From positions 2,046,001 through 2,110,000 of the forward strand of contig NC_013922.1 of the NCBI RefSeq assembly GCF_000025625.1: a DNA stretch of 64,000 nucleotides, read 5' to 3'. Below, piece after piece: positions 36,978-43,816 of the stretch. How positions within the stretch are numbered: the first letter of the stretch is position 1; every line of letters begins with the position of its first letter. The position numbers and the translations under genes were made by a program. The DNA is from Natrialba magadii ATCC 43099. GTDB lineage: Archaea; Halobacteriota; Halobacteria; Halobacteriales; Natrialbaceae. A model generated the notes under the pieces. The model saw nothing but the letters and a program-made list of their open reading frames with translations. It ran no database searches and was not told where the DNA came from.

Positions 36978-38047
36978 TCGTTCCCATCCCCGTCACTGTC
37001 GTCGTGGGTTCGGTTGTGATCGCGGTCTTTCTCAGCCGCCCGATCTCGTTTGGAGTTGCGGTCGCGTTTTCGCTCTCGGTCTCGGTTCCGTTTTTGTGCT
37101 TGTGCTCGTTCTCGTTCTTGATTCGCCTGTCCCCGCTCCCGCGCTTCGTATTCACGCCGCTTTGCTCGACCCGACGCATCCGACTCCGCTCCGTTTCCCC
37201 GTCTCAGCCGCCGCCACGGCGCTCTCGCGTCGGCTGTCCGCTCTCGTTCCTGCTCGAGTGCCGTCAGTTCGTCCGCAGCCCGCTGATAGGGCTCCGTCTC
37301 TGAGACCGTCGGCCCGAGGTGGCGCTCGACGAACGCCAGCCGATGGCGGCGAGCACGAATATCCCGGCCAATCGGTGACTCCTTCGGAAGCCGTGTGAGC
37401 TGTTCGACGGTGTCGATCAACTCGGCTTTGGAGAGCGGATCTCGAACTAACAGATCTGCCGAGATCGAGACGTCCTCCGGCGAGATGTCTGCCGACGTGA
37501 TGATCGCGACCGGCGTTCGCTGCCCGGCCGTCTCGAGTGCGGCTGCGACCGCGGCCCCGTCGAGTGTCGGCAGATCGCGAGCGAGGACTGCCACGTCGAC
37601 TGACTCGTCGAGGGAGCGGAGTGCTGTCTGACCGTCGGGGACTGTCAGTACGTCGTAGTCGGTTTGCAACCACAGTGCATAGAGCTCTCGCAGGCGCGGA
37701 TCGTCTTCGGCGAGGAGGACTGTCGGCACACCACGTTCGGTTGCGTACGTCGCATCCCACTCTGTGAGTGCTTCGATGAGCTGGTACAGCTCTCGCCCGG
37801 CCCCGGTTAGTTCGTACTCGACGCGCCGAGGCTGTTGTTGCACGACGTCGCGGGAAACGACGCCGTGATCGCGCAGTTCGTCCAGGTTCTCCGACAGCAC
37901 CTTCCCCGAGATACCCGTGAGTTCGCGTTTCAGATCGCCGAAGCTGAGCCGGTCGTTGGTCGCGAGGGCAACGATCAGCCGGGGTTTCCACTTGGTGCCG
38001 AGGATCGACAATGCGGTCGACTCTGCCGGGGTCGGTGGGTGGCTCAT
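36974..38047 (-). CDS. HxlR-type DNA-binding protein fused to a pseudo-receiver
   Basis: 357 residues. The N-terminus (1-105) is an HxlR winged helix: LGTKWKPRLIVALA, LSFGDLKRELTGISGKVLSENLDEL, and the wing RRVEYELTGAGREL. Residues 108-225 are a receiver fold with EDD at 114-116. The usual phospho-Asp position is Ala 156 (VLARDLP) and the conserved Lys is Arg (LVRDPL), so it should not be phosphorylated normally. The C-terminal 95 residues are Arg/Glu/Lys/Asp-rich. The gene is divergent from the polysaccharide pair, with the palindrome 38172-38187 between them. Upstream ATG-like extension to 38287 is not supported. Confidence 0.82.
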   Translation of the reverse strand: MSHPPTPAESTALSILGTKWKPRLIVALATNDRLSFGDLKRELTGISGKVLSENLDELRDHGVVSRDVVQQQPRRVEYELTGAGRELYQLIEALTEWDATYATERGVPTVLLAEDDPRLRELYALWLQTDYDVLTVPDGQTALRSLDESVDVAVLARDLPTLDGAAVAAALETAGQRTPVAIITSADISPEDVSISADLLVRDPLSKAELIDTVEQLTRLPKESPIGRDIRARRHRLAFVERHLGPTVSETEPYQRAADELTALEQERERTADARAPWRRLRRGNGAESDASGRAKRREYEARERGQANQERERAQAQKRNRDRERKRDRNSKRDRAAEKDRDHNRTHDDSDGDGNE

Positions 38048-38132
38048 GGGTCGTCGGTGTGGGTAGCGATCGCGAGGTGCGTTGCAGTTCGTCTGCAGAC
38101 CGGGCCAGTCACTGTTCGCTGTGCCCGCCAGC

Positions 38133-38143
38133 GATGATAAACC
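38133..38143 (-). promoter_or_regulatory. Candidate TATA box of the HxlR-receiver operon
   Basis: On the minus strand GGTTTATCATC lies about 90 bp above the ATG. This would give a leader of roughly 60 nt, unlike the leaderless genes elsewhere. Confidence 0.4.
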
Positions 38144-38171
38144 GACGGACCGTTCGGAACGGAAAACCGGA

Positions 38172-38187
38172 GTTACCTCGAGGTAAC
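38172..38187. promoter_or_regulatory. Perfect 16-bp palindrome, candidate operator
   Basis: GTTACCTCGAGGTAAC is fully symmetric, with CCGG on both outer flanks. It sits about 60 bp upstream of the deacetylase ATG and about 30 bp upstream of the HxlR operon's TATA, so one site could serve both directions. HxlR dimers bind such symmetric sites. A related sequence (GTTACCTGCAGGTAGC) is at 21102-21117. Confidence 0.55.
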
Positions 38188-38247
38188 CAACCGGGAGTAC
38201 GCACAGGTCGCTGACAGTACTGGCTACCTTGACTCCCAGTTCATAGT

Positions 38248-39693
38248 ATGAGCTCACTTCCGTCCACTTGTCCTGTCTGTGGTTCACACGAACTCACCGC
38301 AGAGCAAATCGTCGAACACGACTGCGGTCACGTCGCGCCCGTAGACGACTTTGCGGACGGCTGTGAGAAGTGTGACGGACAGGTTTCCGTGGACGAGCTC
38401 GCACAGCTTCAGACCGTCGGCCGGTGTCTCGAGTGCGACGCACGTGCCACCGACGACTTCGACCTCAACCTGGACGTCGCGCCACCGCTCCCGACGGTGA
38501 CGTTTCCGACGCTCCCCTCTCGGGAGGACAACCTGAGCTGGCTGCCCGCGCGTTACGTTCCCGAGTCGCGACTGGCCCGGCAACTGCTGAGTTCGGCGCT
38601 CGTCGTGATGGTGCTCCTGGCCGGGATCACGGGGGCGATATCGGTGATGCCGATGCTCGAGAGCGAGCCGGCGACGGTGGCTGCGGGCGAACCGGAGTGG
38701 GAAGAGTACGACTCCATCGTGCTCTTCAGAAACGACGATATCCAGGCCTGGTACAATCAGGACGAGCTCCGGGCCGTGAATCAGGTGTTCATCGACGAGG
38801 AGGTGCCGGTAACGCTGGGGATTATCCCGGATACGAACGGTGAGGCTCCGCTGACCGACGACCCCGACCTCTGTACGTATCTGCAGTCGCTCGAGACGGA
38901 GTATCCCGGCCAGTTCGAGATGGCACTGCACGGCTACACTCACGAACCAGTGACGGACTTCTATGGTGCGAGCGAGTTCGGCGACCTCCCGGCTGACGAG
39001 CAACGCGACCGGCTCGCGGCCGGTGAGGAACTGCTCAACGAGTGTGTCAACTCGCCATCCTCGACGTTCGTCCCACCGATGAACACCTACGACGAGACGA
39101 CGGTGTCGGTCCTCGAGGATGCGAACTACACCACCGTCTCCGGAGGTTCGTGGTTCACCGATGCGTACTTCGATGCGAACGAAACCGTCTTCGAAGACGG
39201 TGACGGTGACCTCGTCCACGTCCCCGAAACCCGGGCGTTCGAAAACTGGACTGCCTACGAGGAACAGCTCCTCGAGGAGGACAGTAACGAATCCGACGAC
39301 ACCAACGAATCCGACGACACCGCCGTCCCGTTCGAGGACCTCGAGACGCTCACCGACTCGTTCGACGACGCCCACGCAGCGAACGACGTCCACGTCGTGA
39401 TGTTCCACTACCAGTACTTCACGACCGACGAGCGCGTCGAACAACTCGAGTTACTCATCCAGCACATGAAGGATGAAGATGCGGGCTTCCTCACTATCGA
39501 GCAGTTCGGGCTCGGACTCGAGATGGGGGCGGTCGAGCAGACGGACGACGGCTGGCGCGTTCTCGAGCCGGCTCACGCCGCGATTGCGGCGGAACAGGCT
39601 GAGATGTCTGACGAGGGCAGCGATGACGAGCCGAGAGAGGACAGTGGAGTCGAACAGGCGCTTGCCGACGTACAACAGCGGGTGAGCCCATGA
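38248..39693 (+). CDS. Membrane-anchored polysaccharide-deacetylase-like protein with zinc ribbon
   Basis: 481 residues. The N-terminus carries zinc-binding pairs CPVCGSHE, DCGH, CEKCDG and CLECDA within the first 65 residues, presumably cytoplasmic. One transmembrane helix follows around 112-136. The outer domain is a NodB/DUF2334-like polysaccharide deacetylase: FRNDDIQ near 160 (metal-binding Asp), LHGYTHEP near 228 (HxxxH), FVPPMNTYDETT, and VVMFHYQYF. It would de-acetylate a polymer outside the cell. Its stop overlaps the GT2 start by 4 bp, so they are coupled. An acidic ESDDTNESDDT repeat lies near residue 350. Confidence 0.85.
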   Translation: MSSLPSTCPVCGSHELTAEQIVEHDCGHVAPVDDFADGCEKCDGQVSVDELAQLQTVGRCLECDARATDDFDLNLDVAPPLPTVTFPTLPSREDNLSWLPARYVPESRLARQLLSSALVVMVLLAGITGAISVMPMLESEPATVAAGEPEWEEYDSIVLFRNDDIQAWYNQDELRAVNQVFIDEEVPVTLGIIPDTNGEAPLTDDPDLCTYLQSLETEYPGQFEMALHGYTHEPVTDFYGASEFGDLPADEQRDRLAAGEELLNECVNSPSSTFVPPMNTYDETTVSVLEDANYTTVSGGSWFTDAYFDANETVFEDGDGDLVHVPETRAFENWTAYEEQLLEEDSNESDDTNESDDTAVPFEDLETLTDSFDDAHAANDVHVVMFHYQYFTTDERVEQLELLIQHMKDEDAGFLTIEQFGLGLEMGAVEQTDDGWRVLEPAHAAIAAEQAEMSDEGSDDEPREDSGVEQALADVQQRVSP

Positions 39694-41339
39694 ACCCAAT
39701 CATGGTCGCGCCGGTCGTCGTCGGCCGCGAGCGTGCACGGTTTGTGGTCCGCCAGCTCCAGTCGGTCAAGTGGCGCTCGGTCGCGCTGTTTCTCTCCGCA
39801 CTGGTGCCGTTCTGGCTCTTGATCAACGTCATGACACCAGAGACGCTGTACGCCATTGGGCTCCTTGGTGTCCTGTTACTGGCCTATCTCGGCTGGTCGT
39901 ACTACGTCGTCGAACACGCCCCACGGTTCCGGGCCGTCTTCGGAACGCGAGGGCTGGCGGTTGCCGTCGGTAGCTACCTCGGACTCATCGTCTGGCTCGG
40001 CTGGCTCACCCCGTCGCCGCTCGCGCTCGTCCACCTCGGCGCCGTCGTGTTGATCTTCGTCTACTACTGGTTCATCGCGTTCATCGCGCTCTTCCACGAC
40101 CAGATCGGCCGTTCGAAGTACGTCCCGAACCCACCCTACCCGCAGATTACCGTCCTCATTCCGGCCTACAACGAGGAGGGCTACGTCGGCCGAACGATCC
40201 AGTCCCTGCTCGACGCCAACTACCCCGCAGACGCACTCGAGATCATCGCAGTCGACGACGGCAGCACCGACGACACGCTCGCTGAGGCGAGCGCCTTCGC
40301 CGCCGCGAGCGAGCAGGTCTCAGTCGTCAGCAAGGCAAACGGCGGCAAGTACTCCGCGCTGAACTACGGCCTCCTGTTTGCCGCCGGCGACATCATCGTC
40401 ACCGTCGACGCCGACAGTATCGTCGACCGAGATGCCCTGAAACACATCGTCGCCCCGTTCGCCGCCGACGACGACATCGGCGCCGTCGCGAGTAACGTCA
40501 CCATCTGGAACCGCGACTCGCTCATCACCCGCTGCCAGCAACTCGAGTACACCATCGGTGTGAACATCTACCGGCGCGCGCTCGATTACTTCGGCATCGT
40601 GATGGTCGTCCCCGGTTGTCTGGGCGCGTACCGCCGCGAGGTGCTCTCGGAGGTGTTCGCCTACGATCCCGACACGCTCACGGAGGATTTCGACGTGACG
40701 ATGAAGGTGCTTCGGGCTGGCTACCGCGTCTCCGTGAGCGATGCGCGGGTCTACACCGAAGCACCGGCGACCTGGGGCGATCTCTACCGCCAGCGCCTGC
40801 GCTGGTACCGCGGCAACTACATGACGATTATCAAGCACTGGTCGGTCGTGACGGACTCGTCGTACGGCTACTTGAACCGGATCGCGCTTCCGTTCCGGCT
40901 GGTCGAGATGTTCTTCCTGCCGTTTGCGAGTTTCGTCGTGCTTGCGTACATCCTCTGGCTGATCGCTGCCGGCCACGTCCTCACCGTGTTCGCGGTGTTT
41001 GTCTTCTTCACGAGCATCGTCTTCCTGATCGCGGCGCTCGGTATCCAGATCGAAGGCGAGGACTGGCGGCTGCTCGTCTACGCACCGCTGCTCGTTGTCG
41101 GCTACAAGCAGTTCCACGACGCGCTCAACGTCAAGTGTCTGTTCGACGTGCTCACGAGCCCAGAACTCGGCTGGACGCGCGCAGCGCGCATCGAGCAGGT
41201 TGTGGAGGCTCCGGACGCAGGTGCAATACCAGAGCCAGCTGTAAGTGCATCGCCGTCTCCAGCCCCAACTCCTGAGGCAGGACCACCAACAGAAACGGAG
41301 ACAGAGAGCGAGACCGTTGCCGACACGGACTCGAAGTAA
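39690..41339 (+). CDS. Processive GT2 glycosyltransferase (polysaccharide synthase type)
   Basis: 549 residues. Four N-terminal helices (about 28-138) precede the GT-A domain: ITVLIPAYNEEGYVG, the UDP-sugar site VDDGSTDD near 188, VDADS near 238, the catalytic TEDFD near 330 and QRLRWYRG near 366 (the QxxRW motif of processive enzymes). Three or four helices at the C-terminus complete the channel, followed by a Pro/Glu/Thr tail. This matches hyaluronan, cellulose and poly-N-acetylglucosamine synthases, which polymerise and export in one step. Pairing with a deacetylase suggests an N-acetylated sugar polymer, as in the bacterial PgaC/PgaB pair; the exact sugar is unknown. Confidence 0.9.
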   Translation: MNPIMVAPVVVGRERARFVVRQLQSVKWRSVALFLSALVPFWLLINVMTPETLYAIGLLGVLLLAYLGWSYYVVEHAPRFRAVFGTRGLAVAVGSYLGLIVWLGWLTPSPLALVHLGAVVLIFVYYWFIAFIALFHDQIGRSKYVPNPPYPQITVLIPAYNEEGYVGRTIQSLLDANYPADALEIIAVDDGSTDDTLAEASAFAAASEQVSVVSKANGGKYSALNYGLLFAAGDIIVTVDADSIVDRDALKHIVAPFAADDDIGAVASNVTIWNRDSLITRCQQLEYTIGVNIYRRALDYFGIVMVVPGCLGAYRREVLSEVFAYDPDTLTEDFDVTMKVLRAGYRVSVSDARVYTEAPATWGDLYRQRLRWYRGNYMTIIKHWSVVTDSSYGYLNRIALPFRLVEMFFLPFASFVVLAYILWLIAAGHVLTVFAVFVFFTSIVFLIAALGIQIEGEDWRLLVYAPLLVVGYKQFHDALNVKCLFDVLTSPELGWTRAARIEQVVEAPDAGAIPEPAVSASPSPAPTPEAGPPTETETESETVADTDSK

Positions 41340-41413
41340 TACTGGCGGACAGTACTATTCGAAGATCGGTCGCGCTACTGCGACCGTCACCTTCGGGGAT
41401 GACCGCGACTTCG
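41339..41413. repeat. Dispersed intergenic element, copy 2
   Basis: It matches 18756-18830 (42 of the first 50 bases). It begins at the stop codon of the GT2 gene and ends about 90 bp before the next gene. Confidence 0.65.
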
Positions 41414-41505
41414 CGGCCGACTTCTCACTGACCGTTTGCCGGACCATGCGGGTCCCGTGCTGTGCAGGCACGATACCCTTCCCGTCACTCCCACTACGCC
41501 CGGCT

Positions 41506-42369
41506 ATGAGTCCCACATTCACGGACGACGACGTCGGGAAGGCCGTCGAGAGCGCGGATGGCGACTCGCTCGGCATCGTGGTCTCCGTCGAGCCGGAAAC
41601 CGCATACGTCGACCCGGATCCGGGCACCACCGACTCGATCAAGGCCGTCCTCGACTGGGGGAGCGAGTCGGAGGGTGCAGTGCCAGTGACGGACGACGCG
41701 GTCGAGCGGATTATGGACGACGCGATTCGGCTGTCATCTTCTGTCTCGGCGGAGAGCATCACGAGCGACGAGCCACGAGACGCCGGTCGAACCACCGAGC
41801 GGCGAGCAGACCGACAGGCGGCGACAGGCGCTGAGCGCGCTGACGACGAGTACACGCCCGGCGAACCGGTTTCCGGTGATACCACCGAATCCGAAACCGG
41901 GATCGACGGCACCGAGGAAGGCCCAGGTACGACGGCGGGCGACACCTCGGAGCCGATGATCGACGACGAGCACTACGACGACCTGGAGGACGAGCCACGC
42001 GTGGATCCGGACGAGCAACTGGACGCCCAACCGGACGACGAGTCACGCGCTGACGAGCTCGACGCCGTCGAGGAAGCGGCAAGCCGCGGACTCGAGGTCG
42101 ACCCAACCGAACTGACCGGCCCCGACGCAGATGCCGAAATCGACCCCAGCGAGGATCTGGGCCAGCGAACGGATGCGGAAGTCGAACCCGAGATGGATCT
42201 CGAAGAGCGTTCAGACGCCGACGTCGCGCCGGGTCACATGGACGAACGCCGTCGTGACGACGCCGAGGTGGATCCGGAGCGAATTGATTCCGAAGTCGGC
42301 GAGGGGGCTGGCGTCGACGACGAGCGAACAGGTGAGGAGGACGATGACGATACATCGTCCTCGCAGTAA
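41506..42369 (+). CDS. PRC-barrel-like domain protein with long acidic tail
   Basis: 287 residues. The first 75 (SPTFTDDDVGKAVESADGDSLGIVVSVEPETAYVDPD...) resemble a PRC-barrel-type beta domain. The remaining 200 are Asp/Glu/Arg/Thr-rich with repeated short blocks of the type DAEVEPEMDLEERSDAD, likely disordered. It is about 165 bp past the GT2 gene; whether it belongs with the polysaccharide pair is not clear. The start ATG 41506 is chosen because the open frame above it overlaps the repeat element. Confidence 0.7.
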   Translation: MSPTFTDDDVGKAVESADGDSLGIVVSVEPETAYVDPDPGTTDSIKAVLDWGSESEGAVPVTDDAVERIMDDAIRLSSSVSAESITSDEPRDAGRTTERRADRQAATGAERADDEYTPGEPVSGDTTESETGIDGTEEGPGTTAGDTSEPMIDDEHYDDLEDEPRVDPDEQLDAQPDDESRADELDAVEEAASRGLEVDPTELTGPDADAEIDPSEDLGQRTDAEVEPEMDLEERSDADVAPGHMDERRRDDAEVDPERIDSEVGEGAGVDDERTGEEDDDDTSSSQ

Positions 42370-42494
42370 CTCACAGTAACGCCACATCGCCGCCGTACTT
42401 CTTCTGAACGTCGAGCACTGAACACTGCACCGAACGGCCAAAGTCGCGACACCTATCCGTCTTCACCCGCTAGTACAACCAACCGAGTACCCGT

Positions 42495-43316
42495 ATGGCA
42501 CGAAAGGACCACTACTACAACAAAGCAAAGCAGGAAGGCTACCGCAGCCGCGCAGCCTACAAGCTCAAACAGCTCGACCAACTCGAGAACGTCATCTCCG
42601 GCGGCGACACCGTCGTCGACCTCGGTGCCGCCCCCGGCGGCTGGCTCGAGGTCGCCGCCGAAGCCGTCGGCCCCCAGGGCCAGGTGATCGGCGTCGACCT
42701 CCAGCGCATCCGAGACTTCGACGACCACGACACCATCGAAACCCTTCGCGGGGACATGACCGAAGAACGAACCCGCGAGCGCGTTATCGAGGCTGCAGGC
42801 GGCGACGTCGAGTCAGCAGAGACCGCTACCGACGCCGGTACCGGCGGCCCCGTCGACGTCGTCATCTCCGACATGGCACCCAACATGTCCGGCGAATACT
42901 CCCTCGACCAGGCCCGCTCGCTCCACCTCGCCCGACAGGCGTTCGAGACGGCACTCGAGTTACTCGCCACGGACGGCGACTTCATCGTCAAGGTCTTCGA
43001 GGGGCCGGACGTCGACGACTTTCGTGCGGATGTCGAGGAGGAGTTCCAGTACGTGCGTGCGACGAGTCCGAAGGCGTCTCGCGATGAGTCCTCGGAGATT
43101 TACTTTATCGGGAAGGGACGGCTCACTGCGCCGGTTAGCTCGGGAGAGGAACTCGAGGTAGAAATCGTTGACACCGGAACGGAGGGCGACGGAATCGCCT
43201 CGGTCGAGGGCTATCGACTGTTCGTGCCGGGAACTGCGGAGGGGGATGTCGTGACGGTTCGTGTCGGTGACGTGAAGCCGAACTTCGGGTTCGCAGAGCG
43301 GATCGACGAGGAGTAG
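42495..43316 (+). CDS. rlmE: 23S rRNA 2'-O-methyltransferase RlmE with TRAM domain
   Basis: 273 residues. The RlmE/FtsJ catalytic domain spans 1-200: MARKDHYYNKAKQEGYRSRAAYKLKQLD with the N-terminal catalytic Lys, the SAM motif VVDLGAAPGGWLEVAAE, VISDMAPNMSGE with catalytic Asp, and FIVKVFEGPD with the second Lys. The C-terminal 60 residues (GEELEVEIVDTGTEGDGIASVEGYRLFVPG) form a TRAM RNA-binding domain, an arrangement typical of archaea. It methylates a uridine or guanosine in the 23S A-loop region. A variable insertion (AGGDVESAETATDAGTGG) falls before the DMAP motif. Confidence 0.93.
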   Translation: MARKDHYYNKAKQEGYRSRAAYKLKQLDQLENVISGGDTVVDLGAAPGGWLEVAAEAVGPQGQVIGVDLQRIRDFDDHDTIETLRGDMTEERTRERVIEAAGGDVESAETATDAGTGGPVDVVISDMAPNMSGEYSLDQARSLHLARQAFETALELLATDGDFIVKVFEGPDVDDFRADVEEEFQYVRATSPKASRDESSEIYFIGKGRLTAPVSSGEELEVEIVDTGTEGDGIASVEGYRLFVPGTAEGDVVTVRVGDVKPNFGFAERIDEE

Positions 43317-43350
43317 GTCGGCTTTCGTCAATTGTTCTCTGTCTCTTCTT

Positions 43351-43403
43351 TCCCGTGTCCCGTCTCCTGTCTCCCGTCTCCCGTCTTTCGTCTTTCGTCA
43401 CTC
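43351..43403. repeat. CCCGTCT-type microsatellite
   Basis: Imperfect 7-bp repeats (CCCGTCT, TTTCGTC) lie between the convergent rlmE and CopG-type genes. They have no coding role. Confidence 0.7.
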
Positions 43404-43495
43404 AGCACTCAGCGTCGCTCTCGATTTTGCCGCTGTTCTGCTGTTGCGTTTCCCGCTTGACCGGCTCCGTGGCCGACTGTGACCACTCGAGTGCC

Positions 43496-43675
43496 TTATT
43501 CCTCGTCGGTGTCGAGTCGGTCGTGTCGATCGTCGATTTCGTCGAGGAGATCGAGCGTCTTCCGAATCGAGGCGCGGATTGCGTCGCTTCGGTTGACGAA
43601 CTTGCCGTCGTCGCCGACGTGGCCGTCTAAGTCGTCGAGCAGTTCCTGTGGGATTTCCACGCTGATCTTGGGCAT
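43496..43675 (-). CDS. Ribbon-helix-helix (CopG/Arc-type) protein
   Basis: The 59-residue protein is a minimal ribbon-helix-helix DNA-binding fold: MPKISVEIPQELLDDLDGHV forms the strand and first helix, and GKFVNRSDAIRASIRKTLDLL forms the second helix (NRSDAIR is the nickel-responsive/CopG-type signature). The acidic tail ends DRLDTDEE. It is likely a dimeric repressor, perhaps of itself or of the nearby tatC region; no toxin gene is adjacent. ATG 43675 is chosen over an upstream start with a basic, non-conserved extension. Confidence 0.83.
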   Translation of the reverse strand: MPKISVEIPQELLDDLDGHVGDDGKFVNRSDAIRASIRKTLDLLDEIDDRHDRLDTDEE

Positions 43676-43816
43676 CAGTCTAGCAGCCCGTTTCGTAGCC
43701 TCCTGCCTTAAGTCGTGGGACAGCGGTGTCGTGGCTGGCGGGTGTCGGTATTGCTGCAAGGAGGTGAGACAGGAAGTAGGAGTGTTGCTGCGAGAACAGC
43801 CGTGGGTGGTGACGAC

